Shown here in pieces: positions 24,409 to 33,138 of a DNA stretch of 64,000 bases. Every line of letters begins with the position of its first letter. Position 1 is the first letter of the stretch. Made by a program: the position numbers and the translations under genes. The notes below the pieces were generated by a model. It saw nothing but the letters and a program-made list of their open reading frames with translations, made no database searches and was not told the origin of the DNA. Source of the DNA: Paenibacillus sp. (lineage in GTDB: Bacteria > Bacillota > Bacilli > Paenibacillales > YIM-B00363); assembly GCF_031177825.1 (NCBI RefSeq), contig NZ_JAPSKE010000008.1:183304-247303 (forward strand), in the 5' to 3' direction.

Positions 24409-26222
24409 AGCGGCTCCGTTGGTTTCAAAGCCTCCGAACGCAGCTCATCTTGGTCTTCATGGTCATCAGCATCGCGGTGCTCGCGGGAGCGTCGTATTCC
24501 ATCTATTCGTTCATGCTCGGCATGGTCAAGGATCAGAACGAACGCCTTCTCTTCCAGCAGTTCCAACAGCTCGACCATAACATTCATAATTTGATTTCCG
24601 AGGTGGATCGGCTGCAGAAGCTGTTTCTGCAGGACGACGGCATGCAGGAGCTGCTGCTCAACTTAACCGAGAAGAGCGAGCTGGAGTTTTTGAATTATAA
24701 AAATATGCTCCACGCCCGCATCACGAGATTCATCGGCAACTATAGCTACGTGCATTCCATCTACGTCACGGCGGAAAACCAGGGCGCGGTCGGCGGCAGC
24801 GGCGATACGACGCTCGTGCATCCGGTCGAGGAATGGTCGAAGAGCTTCTTTCAATCAGAGCCGTTCCGCCGCTCGAAGGAGCAATACCCGGGCATCGTCA
24901 TCGAAGGCAGCTTAACGAAGTCGTTCTTCAACCCGTACATGACGGAGGACAACGACGGCGCCCTCGTGAGCATTCTCCGGGGGACGCGGGCCATATTCGA
25001 TCCGCGAATCAGCGCGACGCTCATCTTCAACATCGACGAACGATACTTGGCTTCGATTTATTCCGCGTCGCTCGACGCGGACGACGGCGAGATGTTCATC
25101 GCGGACGCGGCCGGCCGCATCGTCTCCGCGAGCCGCCAAGACCGCATCGGTTCGATGAGTCCTTACATGCCGCCGGACGGCGCCGACGCCCCGGCGTACG
25201 GGAGCCATGAACTCGTCGACGGCAGCGAGCGGGTTCAAATCGTGTACCGCAAGCTGCAGGACACCGGTTGGTACTTAATGAAGGAAATTCCGTTGAACGT
25301 GTACTCATCGCAAATTTATACCGTGCAGCGCATGATTTTCCTAGTTTTTCTGCTGAGCTTGATCGTCATCTTGATCGTGTCGTACTTCTGGCTCAACAAG
25401 ATGATCCGACCGCTGCATCTGCTCTCCGGCAAGATGAAAGACATGAGCCGAGGCGAGCTGGGCGTCACGTTCGACGAAGTGCCCAACAACGAATTCGGCA
25501 CGGTCATCCGGCGGTTCAACGAGATGTCGCTCAGCATCGTCGACCTGATCAAGAAAAACAACGCGATGCAGGAGCAGAAGCGGGAGCTGGAAATCGAAGC
25601 GCTGCAGTACCAGATCAATCCGCACTTCCTGTATAACACGCTCAACAGCATCCGCTGGATGGCTTCGATCATTAAAGCCGATAACATCGTGAGCACGATC
25701 GTCGCGCTCGGCAACATCCTGCGGCCCGTCTTCTCGAGCAAGGACCCGATGTGCTCGCTGCGCGACGAAATCAATTATCTGCAGCACTACATCAAGATTA
25801 TTAATACGCGGTTCGACAACAACGTCGTCTTCGATATCGACATCGACGAATCGGATTTGGCCTGCCGCGTTCCCCGCTTTATTTTACAGCCGCTCGTAGA
25901 AAATTCGATCGCGTCGGGGCGGCAGGACGAAGGCCACGTCATTCATATCGCCATTCGGGCGGAGGTCGCGGACGGCGTGCTCGTCATCCGCGTCGCCGAC
26001 TCGGGCATCGGACTCGAACCCGAACGGATGGAGGCGCTGAATCGGCGGCTCGCGGCCGGCGAGGGCTACGAGTCGTCCGGCGCCGGCAGCGGCATCGGGC
26101 TGAACAACGTAAATAAGCGGATCCGGCTGTACTTCGGTCCGCAATACGGCTTGCACTTCGAGGCGAGGGAGAAGGGGGCGGAAGTCGTCATGCGCATCCC
26201 GGCGTCGCAAGTCGGAGAATAA
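24405..26222 (+). CDS. Sensor histidine kinase (YesM/LytS-type)
   Basis: The 605-aa kinase has TM1 at about 12-38, an extracellular sensor, TM2 at about 308-329, a HAMP segment and phospho-acceptor His407 in QINPHFLYNTL. The ATPase N-box reads VENSIASG (Asn500); usually a histidine or lysine follows two residues after the Ile, so this is a variant. G-boxes ADSGIGL and GSGIGLNNV are intact. The ATG overlaps the regulator stop (ATGA). A terminator follows, so the importer genes form a separate transcript. Confidence 0.9.
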   Translation: MKRLRWFQSLRTQLILVFMVISIAVLAGASYSIYSFMLGMVKDQNERLLFQQFQQLDHNIHNLISEVDRLQKLFLQDDGMQELLLNLTEKSELEFLNYKNMLHARITRFIGNYSYVHSIYVTAENQGAVGGSGDTTLVHPVEEWSKSFFQSEPFRRSKEQYPGIVIEGSLTKSFFNPYMTEDNDGALVSILRGTRAIFDPRISATLIFNIDERYLASIYSASLDADDGEMFIADAAGRIVSASRQDRIGSMSPYMPPDGADAPAYGSHELVDGSERVQIVYRKLQDTGWYLMKEIPLNVYSSQIYTVQRMIFLVFLLSLIVILIVSYFWLNKMIRPLHLLSGKMKDMSRGELGVTFDEVPNNEFGTVIRRFNEMSLSIVDLIKKNNAMQEQKRELEIEALQYQINPHFLYNTLNSIRWMASIIKADNIVSTIVALGNILRPVFSSKDPMCSLRDEINYLQHYIKIINTRFDNNVVFDIDIDESDLACRVPRFILQPLVENSIASGRQDEGHVIHIAIRAEVADGVLVIRVADSGIGLEPERMEALNRRLAAGEGYESSGAGSGIGLNNVNKRIRLYFGPQYGLHFEAREKGAEVVMRIPASQVGE

Positions 26223-26240
26223 AATCGTTCAAGTTTTTCC

Positions 26241-26265
26241 GGACAGCGCTCGCGCTGTCCTTTTT
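26241..26265 (+). terminator. Terminator of the second two-component operon
   Basis: GGACAGCGC (26241-26249) and GCGCTGTCC (26252-26260) form a tight hairpin followed by TTTTT. It is canonical in form. Confidence 0.85.
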
Positions 26266-26445
26266 CGTTCGGAGGAGCGGGCGTTCGAGTTCAAGCGAAT
26301 CGTTAAATCGTTCAATTCGGCGCGTCGTTGCCCCGGTAAATTTTCAATATAGTCGAAAGATCCTTCATTCGGGGGAATCCGAGGAACCGCTATCATAGAG
26401 ACAGGTGGAGAGAGAAGAGAGACTGCAAGACAAAGGAGAAGAGCT

Positions 26446-27387
26446 ATGGAAATTACGTACGCAGCGAAAAAACAGAAGTCCGCCAAGAAGTCGAAGCTCT
26501 TCCGGAAAGACGGAATCAAGCTGTTGCTGATGGCGCTGCCCTTCGTGGCGATCGCCTTCGCCTTCAGTTACGTGCCGCTGTTCGGTTGGATCTACGCCTT
26601 TTTCGACTATCGTCCGGGCATTCCGCTCAGCCGGTCGGAGTTTATCGGTTTGGAAAATTTCGCGGCCATGCTAACGGATCCCCGCATGGGTCCCGTACTG
26701 ATCAACACGCTGGCGCTCAGCTTGCTGTCGATCGCGACGGCGCCGATCCCGATGCTGTTCGCGATCATGGTGTCCGAGGTGAAAAACGAATGGTTCAAGC
26801 GGATCGTGCAGACGACCTCGACGCTGCCTCATTATATTAGCTGGATCATCGTATATTCCCTCGCGTTCAGCATGTTCAGCACGGAAGGGGCCGTGAACGG
26901 GATCCTGTTCAAGCTGGGGCTGAGCGATACGCCGGTCAACGTCCTCGGGAACTACGAACGGGTATGGACCGTACAGACGCTTCTCTTGCTGTGGAAGGGC
27001 GTCGGCTGGAGCGCCATCATCTACTTGGCCGCGATCGTCAGCATCGACAGCGAGCAGTACGACGCTGCGCGCGTCGACGGCGCGGGCCGGCTTCGCACGA
27101 TCTGGCACATTACGCTGCCGAGCATTATGCCGACCTTCATCGTCCTGCTGCTGCTGTCGATCAGCAATCTGCTGTCCGCCGGCTTCGAGCAATATCTCGT
27201 CTTCAGCAACGTGATGGTCGCCGACCGGATCGAAGTGCTCGATCTGTACGTATACCGGCTCGGTCTCGTTACCGGCGATTATTCATACTCCACGGCCGTA
27301 GGCATTTTCAAGTCGGTCATCAGCATCATTTTGTTGTTCAGCGTCAACTTTATGTCTAAGAAAATCCGCGGGCAAGGTATCGTATAA
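26446..27387 (+). CDS. ABC transporter permease (LplB/YtcQ-associated type)
   Basis: The 313-aa permease has a basic N-terminal tail, about six helices and the EAA loop YDAARVDGAGRLRTIWHITLPSI. The LplB-type wording FSYVPLFGWIYAFFDYRPGIPL lies in and after TM1. These permeases serve importers of complex oligosaccharides such as those from pectin, arabinan or xylan in Paenibacillus. It is the first gene of the importer operon, 224 bp after the kinase. That gap holds the terminator and no promoter I could identify with confidence, in keeping with activator control. Confidence 0.92.
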   Translation: MEITYAAKKQKSAKKSKLFRKDGIKLLLMALPFVAIAFAFSYVPLFGWIYAFFDYRPGIPLSRSEFIGLENFAAMLTDPRMGPVLINTLALSLLSIATAPIPMLFAIMVSEVKNEWFKRIVQTTSTLPHYISWIIVYSLAFSMFSTEGAVNGILFKLGLSDTPVNVLGNYERVWTVQTLLLLWKGVGWSAIIYLAAIVSIDSEQYDAARVDGAGRLRTIWHITLPSIMPTFIVLLLLSISNLLSAGFEQYLVFSNVMVADRIEVLDLYVYRLGLVTGDYSYSTAVGIFKSVISIILLFSVNFMSKKIRGQGIV

Positions 27388-27410
27388 GCCGCCGGGAAGG
27401 GAGTCTCGCC

Positions 27411-28331
27411 ATGAGCATGCAAGCCAACGCGTCGGCGGTTCGCCGCAAGCGGCCTATTCAACTGAAGGATCTTACGTTCGATACGATCAACTATTTGGTT
27501 CTCGCGTTGCTCGTCATCGTCACGATCTATCCGTTCTACTATATCTTCATCTACTCGATCAGCGACTCGATCGAAGCCCAGAAGGGCGTGTACCTCTGGC
27601 CGGCGGGTTTCTCGCTGGAGGCGTACCGGACGACGATCGGCCTCCCGGGCATCGCGGACTCCGCGATCGTCTCGCTGTCGAGAACCGTGCTCGGAACGAT
27701 CGTTACCGTATTTTGCTGCTCCTTCTTCGCGTACCTGATCACGAAGGACGAGATGCCGTTCCGGAAGTACATCTACCGATTCGTGCTCGTCACGATGTAT
27801 TTCAACGCCGGGTTCATTCCTTGGTATTTGACGATGAAGGCGTACGGCTTCCAGAACAACTTCTTGCTCTACATCATTCCGTCCGCGCTCTCGGCCTTCA
27901 ACGTCATCTTGATCAAGACGTTCATCGAACAGCTGCCGGCCTCGCTCGAGGAATCGGCGAAGATCGACGGCGCGGGGTATTTCAAAATTTACACGAGCGT
28001 CATCTTCCCGCTGTCGATGCCGATCATCGCGACGATCGCCGTGTTCGCCGCCGTCGGGCAGTGGAACACTTGGTTCGATAACTTCTTTCTCGTGGAAAAC
28101 CCGAAACTGCAGACGCTGCAGCTCGTGCTCTATAATTTCCTGAACCAATCCAGCAACTTGTCCAACATGACGACGGAACAGCTGAACCGCGGCGACTTGG
28201 TTCGTACGCTGACGCCGCAGTCGATCCGCATGACGATCACGATGCTCGTCACGCTGCCGATCGTGCTCGTGTATCCGCTGCTGCAGCGGTACTTCGTCAA
28301 GGGCATCATGCTCGGCGCCGTTAAGGGCTAA
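27411..28331 (+). CDS. ABC transporter permease (LplC/YtcP-like)
   Basis: The 306-aa partner permease has TM1 in YLVLALLVIVTIYPFYYIF, the EAA loop LEESAKIDGAGYFKIYTSVIFPLSMP and the usual end RYFVKGIMLGAVKG. It begins 23 bp after the first permease. As in the first locus no ATPase gene is present. Together with the next gene it forms an oligosaccharide importer of the CUT1 class. Confidence 0.93.
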   Translation: MSMQANASAVRRKRPIQLKDLTFDTINYLVLALLVIVTIYPFYYIFIYSISDSIEAQKGVYLWPAGFSLEAYRTTIGLPGIADSAIVSLSRTVLGTIVTVFCCSFFAYLITKDEMPFRKYIYRFVLVTMYFNAGFIPWYLTMKAYGFQNNFLLYIIPSALSAFNVILIKTFIEQLPASLEESAKIDGAGYFKIYTSVIFPLSMPIIATIAVFAAVGQWNTWFDNFFLVENPKLQTLQLVLYNFLNQSSNLSNMTTEQLNRGDLVRTLTPQSIRMTITMLVTLPIVLVYPLLQRYFVKGIMLGAVKG

Positions 28332-28397
28332 GCGACGGATTATCCGGCCGACGGCCGATAATTATAGATCCTTATTCGATGTGGGAGGGGTAAAGCA

Positions 28398-30182
28398 ATG
28401 AAAAAGAAAGGGACTTGGAAGCTTGCGATCATGATGACGATGATCCTGGCGCTGGTGCTGTCGGCTTGCTCCGGCGGCGGCTCCAATAACGCGACGGACA
28501 ACGAAGGAACCGGCGACGCGGGCCAAACGGCCGAAGGCGGTACGGAACCCGAGGCGGCGAACGAGGAACCGAAGGAGCTCGTCACCTTGCGCGTCCTCGT
28601 CATGGAGCCGGGCACGAAGTGGAACTCGGTGCAGCAGGACAGCGTGATCGCGAAGGAACTCGCGGAGAAGCTCGGCGTGAAGATCGAATACGTCGAAGCG
28701 GACGAAAATAAATTCAACGTACTTCTCGCCGGCGGCGAGCTGCCGGACATCGTTCGCGCGGACCCGAACAAATTCCAGAAGCAGCTCATCGAAGGCAATT
28801 TGATCATCCCGATGGACGATCTGCTGGCGAGTCACGGGAAAGATATTACCGCGAACATCGGCACGGTCGTGGAATACGGCAAGAAAAACTGGAGCAACGG
28901 CACGGGCAAGGCGTATTTCTTGCCGCCGCAAGTGCAGCCGAAGCCGGGGCAATCCGTCGCTCCGATTACGATCGGCGCAACGATTCGCTGGGATTGGTAC
29001 AAGGAAATCGGCGCGCCGCCGATGGACACGATGGATCAGATGCTGGACGCCGTCGAGCAAATCGTGAAGAACCATCCGAAGACCGACGAAGGCAAGCCGG
29101 TGTACGGCGTATCGATGTGGCAGGACTGGGGCCTCTGGCCGTACACGATTACGCCGCTCGTCTTCACGAAGTCGTCCGGCGCGACGAGCGACCTGACGGC
29201 GGCGCAAGTCGGCGATCATAACTTCATCAGCGTGCTGACGGACGAAACGTCCAACTTCTGGGTCGCGATGGACTTCTTCAACAAGGCGCACCGCAGAGGC
29301 TTGCTCGATCCGGACTCCCTCACGATGAAGAACAACGACTATATGGCGAAAGCGACGGCAGGCCAAATCGTCGTCGGTCCGGCGACTTGGGCGATGGGCG
29401 ACTTCAACGCGCAGCATCCGGAAGGCGACCAGGGGTATATCGTCGTTCCGGCCGGCAAGCTCGCTTGGACGGGCGGCGTCAACCCGCTCGGTTGGGTGGA
29501 TAAGTCGTATTCGATCTCGAAGAGCTCGAAGAACCCGGAGAAAGCAATGGAATTCTTGAACTATATCTTCTCTTACGAAGGCGCAAGAACGATGTACAAC
29601 GGTGTGGAAGGGACGCATTGGAACATGGTGAACGGCGTTCCGACGCTGACGGAAGAGACGCTCGCGCTCAAGTCGGCGGGCGGTACGGAATTCGAGAAGA
29701 CGGGCTTGTCGCTCGACCGCAACATCATCGGTCTCGGCGGCGATCTCGTCAACCCGAACGACGGCCAACCGGTCAATCTGTTCAACGCCGGCGAGGCGCT
29801 CTCCAAGGCGGCGACCCCGCTGGAGAAAGATTTCGCCGCCCATTACGGCGCGACGTACTCGGGCGAAGTGTTCGAGAAGCTGATCGAAGAAGGCAAGCTC
29901 GACACGTTCACGACGTGGATGAACGGCATGTCCGACGACGAAATCTTAAAGCGCAACACGGTTCCGGGCGTCACGCTCGCCGAGGAGCACAAGAAGACGG
30001 AAGCCGCTTTGAAGGAGCTTGCAGCGCGTCAAGCGGCCAAGATCATCCTCTCGAAGTCGGAAGAAGAGTTCCAAAAGAACAAAGAGGAAGCGATTAAGGC
30101 ATTCAAGGACGGCGGCGCCGAAGAGTTCACGAAGTTCTACAACGACGAAGTCAAGAGACTGCGCGCGGAGCACGGATTGTAA
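28398..30182 (+). CDS. Extracellular solute-binding lipoprotein (LipO/YtcQ-like)
   Basis: The 594-aa lipoprotein has lipobox LVLSAC with Cys24, then an acidic linker (to about residue 55) and a long periplasmic-binding fold. Its extra length compared with the 462-aa protein at 9080 is typical of the LplA/LipO group that binds longer oligosaccharides. The C-terminal 60 residues are highly charged and helical. It is last in the importer operon and is followed by a terminator. The secreted glycosidase-like gene starts 160 bp later, so substrates may come from that enzyme. Confidence 0.92.
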   Translation: MKKKGTWKLAIMMTMILALVLSACSGGGSNNATDNEGTGDAGQTAEGGTEPEAANEEPKELVTLRVLVMEPGTKWNSVQQDSVIAKELAEKLGVKIEYVEADENKFNVLLAGGELPDIVRADPNKFQKQLIEGNLIIPMDDLLASHGKDITANIGTVVEYGKKNWSNGTGKAYFLPPQVQPKPGQSVAPITIGATIRWDWYKEIGAPPMDTMDQMLDAVEQIVKNHPKTDEGKPVYGVSMWQDWGLWPYTITPLVFTKSSGATSDLTAAQVGDHNFISVLTDETSNFWVAMDFFNKAHRRGLLDPDSLTMKNNDYMAKATAGQIVVGPATWAMGDFNAQHPEGDQGYIVVPAGKLAWTGGVNPLGWVDKSYSISKSSKNPEKAMEFLNYIFSYEGARTMYNGVEGTHWNMVNGVPTLTEETLALKSAGGTEFEKTGLSLDRNIIGLGGDLVNPNDGQPVNLFNAGEALSKAATPLEKDFAAHYGATYSGEVFEKLIEEGKLDTFTTWMNGMSDDEILKRNTVPGVTLAEEHKKTEAALKELAARQAAKIILSKSEEEFQKNKEEAIKAFKDGGAEEFTKFYNDEVKRLRAEHGL

Positions 30183-30205
30183 TCCAATCGAATACGCATA
30201 AAGAC

Positions 30206-30247
30206 AACGAGCCAAAGCCGAAACCGACTTTGGCTCGTTCCTTATTT
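30206..30247 (+). terminator. Terminator of the second importer operon
   Basis: AACGAGCCAAAG (30206-30217) and CTTTGGCTCGTT (30228-30239) form a perfect 12-bp stem followed by CCTTATTT. Confidence 0.8.
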
Positions 30248-30341
30248 CGGCGGGAAGGAGGTGGTGGCCGGAGGGAAAGCTTGTGCCGGAACGATTCGCA
30301 GGCGGCACGACACCATTTTCCGGAGAAGGAGCGATGGTTTG

Positions 30342-32972
30342 ATGTTTGGATGGAAGAGGAAGAAGAAAGCGATCCTGGCGGCGGCGCTGTTCGCGCTCGT
30401 CTTCGCCTCGTTGTCGTTCGGGGATCGGCAGGAGGCGCAAGCGGCGAATCACACGGTGACGGTGTACCCGAATACGGTCGTTCAAAGCGATTTTCTGGGC
30501 GTCGGCGTCAACGTCATCCCTGCCGCGCTGATGCAGGCGAGCCTTGCGCAAGGCTATACGGAAGCGCATTGGGAGATGGATCGCAAGCGGATTCTCGCGT
30601 TCAAGCCCAAGGTGGCGCGCGTCTGGTTCCAGATCGACTGGATGGAGAAGACGAAGGGCGTCTACGATTGGGAAAGCGCGGAAATGAAAGCGCTCTACAA
30701 ATATCTCGACGCCTTCCAAGCCGCCGGCACCGAGATCGAATTCAATATGGGCTGGAAGGTCGGTTCGAGCGTTCACAGCTGGTTCAACCTGCCCGGCTTG
30801 ACGACGGAGCAGCTGTATATCAGCGCTCCGAAAGACTTGGACGCCTACGCCGCCTCTACGTCCGCGGTTCTGCACGAGCTGATCGTGGACCGCGGGTATG
30901 GCAACATCAAGTATCTTACTTTCTACAACGAACCGAACGGGAGTTGGGATTTCGCTTCGCCGGGGTACGACGAGAAGGCGTATTACGCGTCCATGGTGCA
31001 GAAGGCGAGCCAGCGGTTGGCTCAAGACGGGCTGCGGCATCTGGTGCAAATATGGGCGCCGGAGGAAGTACGGGCGGGCTCGACCGGGCCGGATTGGACG
31101 GCGTACATGAAAACCAATGTCGACGCGCACGTCGACGGCTACAGCTTCCACGTCTACGGCGTTCCTTATGCGGACCTCGGCGCCGAGATCGACCTGCGGC
31201 AGAACGTCGTCGGGGCCGACCCCGTCCATCTGACGGAATTCGGGTGGGCGAGCGACGATGCGAGCGGATGGGATTCGGGGTACGCCAATACCGTGATCCG
31301 CGTCGCGAACGACGGCGTCAAGTCGGCGCTCGTCTGGCAGATGAACGGCGTCTGGACGCATGATCCGGCCGGCAGCGTCAACGGCAATTACACGATGTGG
31401 GACTCGCTTGTTCTCGGCCTGACGCCGAAGAAGGCGTATTATTCGGCCGGTCTGCTGCAGCGGTATATTCCCGCGCACAGCGCGGTCGTCGCGGTGAACA
31501 CGGGAACGCCCGACCTGCGGGCCGCTGCGTTCAAGACGAGCGACGGTCATTATACGATTCTCTTGGAAAGCAAAGCGGGCACGGCGAAAAACGTAACGTT
31601 CGGCTTCAACGGCGTCCATGTCGGCAAGACGTTCCGGAAGTTCGTCTACCAGGATTCGGTGACGCGGACCGGGAACGCGCTGCTGCCGCGGGCGACGGGC
31701 AGCTTCTCCGCGGGGGCGTCGTTCAACGACTCGAGCGTCGACGCGAACTACAACGTAATCGTCTACACGACGCTGCCGCCGCAGACGCAGGTCGAGGTGA
31801 CGCCGGTCGAAGCGACGGTGCAGTCGGGGCAGTCGGTGCAGCTGTCGGCGACCGTCATCGACAGCGCCGTCGGAGGCGTCTCTTGGAGCGTCGTCGGCAG
31901 CGGCAACGGAACGGTTAGCGCGAGCGGACTTTACACGGCTCCGTCCGCGACGTCCGAACGGTACGTCGCCGTGAAGGCGGCCAACGGGTCGGATCCGTCC
32001 GCGTACGGCATCGCGCTGCTGAAGTTGACGCCCGGCGCCTCCGGTCCTGCGTTCGCGAACGCCGGCTTCGAGACGCCGCCGACGTCGAATTCGATCATCG
32101 GTCCGGCGACGCACGGCTGGACGTTCGCTTCGCGGGCGGGCATTCAGCGTAACGGAAGCAACCTCGGCGTGACGGACGCGCCGGAAGGCGTGCAGACGGC
32201 GTATTTGAAAACCGACGGCGGGGTGGCGGGACAGTTCCAACAGACGATTCATTTCCCCGCAGGCACGTACCGCATCGGCTTCCAAGCGGCCAAGCGAACC
32301 AGCTTCGGCGGAACGCAGACGTTCGACGTCTACTTCGACAATACGAAGATCGGCTCGTACGCGCCGACGCTGGGCACGTTTACGTCCTATGCGACCGACG
32401 CGTTCACGGCGACGGCCGGCAGTCATACGGTCAAGTTCGTCGCGACGACGACGGCGGGGGACAACACAGCGGTGATCGACGCGGTGACGATTGAACCGGC
32501 TTCCCCGCCGCCGACTTTCGCGAACGCGGGCTTCGAGACGCCTACGACGACGAATTCGGTGTTCGGTCCGGCGACGTACGGCTGGACGTTCAATTCGAGG
32601 GCGGGCATTCAGCATAACGGCAGCAATCTCGGCGTCGCCGACGCGCCGGAAGGCGTGCAGACCGGATATTTGAAAACGGACGGCGGGGTATCCGGGGAGT
32701 TCTATCAATCGGCGACCTTCGCGGCCGGGACGTACCGCATCGCATTTCAAGCGGCGAAGCGGACCAGCTTCGGGGGAACGCAGTCGTTCGACGTCTACTT
32801 CGATAATACGAAGGTCGGTTCGTTCGCGCCGACGTTAGGAACCTTCGCCTCGCATACGACGAATTCCTTCGCCGCGTCCGCCGGCAGCCATACGGTGAAG
32901 TTCGTCGCGACGACGACGACGGGGGACAACACCGCGGTCATCGACGACGTGAACATCGAAGTCGTGCCTTGA
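30342..32972 (+). CDS. Secreted glycosidase-like protein with two C-terminal repeat modules
   Basis: The 876-aa secreted protein has a signal peptide ending near residue 34 (EAQA then ANH). A TIM-barrel-like region of about 340 residues carries candidate acid/base Glu197 in FYNEPNGSWDF and nucleophile Glu299 in HLTEFGW, the clan GH-A pattern. A beta-domain to about 480, a Big-like domain (482-566, QSGQSVQLSATV) and two modules (570-722, 724-876) follow. I cannot assign a named GH family; the NEP wording recalls GH39. AAGGAG is 10 nt before the ATG at 30342; the frame opens earlier but without a signal peptide. Its paralogue is encoded next. Confidence 0.75.
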   Translation: MFGWKRKKKAILAAALFALVFASLSFGDRQEAQAANHTVTVYPNTVVQSDFLGVGVNVIPAALMQASLAQGYTEAHWEMDRKRILAFKPKVARVWFQIDWMEKTKGVYDWESAEMKALYKYLDAFQAAGTEIEFNMGWKVGSSVHSWFNLPGLTTEQLYISAPKDLDAYAASTSAVLHELIVDRGYGNIKYLTFYNEPNGSWDFASPGYDEKAYYASMVQKASQRLAQDGLRHLVQIWAPEEVRAGSTGPDWTAYMKTNVDAHVDGYSFHVYGVPYADLGAEIDLRQNVVGADPVHLTEFGWASDDASGWDSGYANTVIRVANDGVKSALVWQMNGVWTHDPAGSVNGNYTMWDSLVLGLTPKKAYYSAGLLQRYIPAHSAVVAVNTGTPDLRAAAFKTSDGHYTILLESKAGTAKNVTFGFNGVHVGKTFRKFVYQDSVTRTGNALLPRATGSFSAGASFNDSSVDANYNVIVYTTLPPQTQVEVTPVEATVQSGQSVQLSATVIDSAVGGVSWSVVGSGNGTVSASGLYTAPSATSERYVAVKAANGSDPSAYGIALLKLTPGASGPAFANAGFETPPTSNSIIGPATHGWTFASRAGIQRNGSNLGVTDAPEGVQTAYLKTDGGVAGQFQQTIHFPAGTYRIGFQAAKRTSFGGTQTFDVYFDNTKIGSYAPTLGTFTSYATDAFTATAGSHTVKFVATTTAGDNTAVIDAVTIEPASPPPTFANAGFETPTTTNSVFGPATYGWTFNSRAGIQHNGSNLGVADAPEGVQTGYLKTDGGVSGEFYQSATFAAGTYRIAFQAAKRTSFGGTQSFDVYFDNTKVGSFAPTLGTFASHTTNSFAASAGSHTVKFVATTTTGDNTAVIDDVNIEVVP
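32049..32969 (+). repeat. Two tandem copies of a 150-residue module (in-gene repeat)
   Basis: Each copy starts FANAGFETP and contains GWTF, AGIQ, DAPEGVQT, KTDGG, GTYRI, QAAKRTSFGGTQ, DVYFDNTK and SHTVKFVATTT. The copies are highly similar in DNA as well as protein, implying recent duplication. The pattern suggests a jelly-roll carbohydrate-binding domain. Confidence 0.8.
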
Positions 32973-32979
32973 TTCCGAC

Positions 32980-33040
32980 ATGGCGGCGCGAACTTGTTCA
33001 ACCCGACGACAAGATTTTTCAACCCGGGTCGCGCCGCCAT
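32980..33040 (+). repeat. Inverted repeat between the two glycosidase-like genes
   Basis: ATGGCGGCGCGA (32980-32991) and TCGCGCCGCCAT (33029-33040) are perfect 12-bp arms around a 37-nt loop. The loop side holds TTCAACCCG twice (32997-33005 and 33018-33026). There is no T-run after the stem, so it is not a clear intrinsic terminator and may protect or process the transcript. Confidence 0.6.
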
Positions 33041-33078
33041 CGGTAAACATTTCAATTGATTCCTAAAAATATTCAAAC

Positions 33079-33092
33079 TGAAAGCGGTTACG
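33079..33092 (+). promoter_or_regulatory. Candidate cre (CcpA) site before the 1523-aa protein
   Basis: TGAAAGCGGTTACG matches the catabolite-responsive consensus at all but the last position. It lies 47 bp before the ATG, in the probable promoter region, and implies glucose repression of the secreted enzyme. Confidence 0.6.
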
Positions 33093-33138
33093 AAAAGATA
33101 CGATAATGCTGCAACAATAAACGGAAGGAGATTCAATA

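Noticed and set aside
30261..30341. GTG start at 30261 for the 876-aa protein
   Set aside because: AGGAG abuts the GTG directly and the extra residues would mask the signal peptide; the ATG at 30342 has correct spacing.
29946..32750. 934-codon open frame on the minus strand
   Set aside because: It is antisense to the binding protein and glycosidase-like genes, has Arg/Val/Asp-rich composition typical of reverse frames in GC-rich DNA, and shows no family motif.
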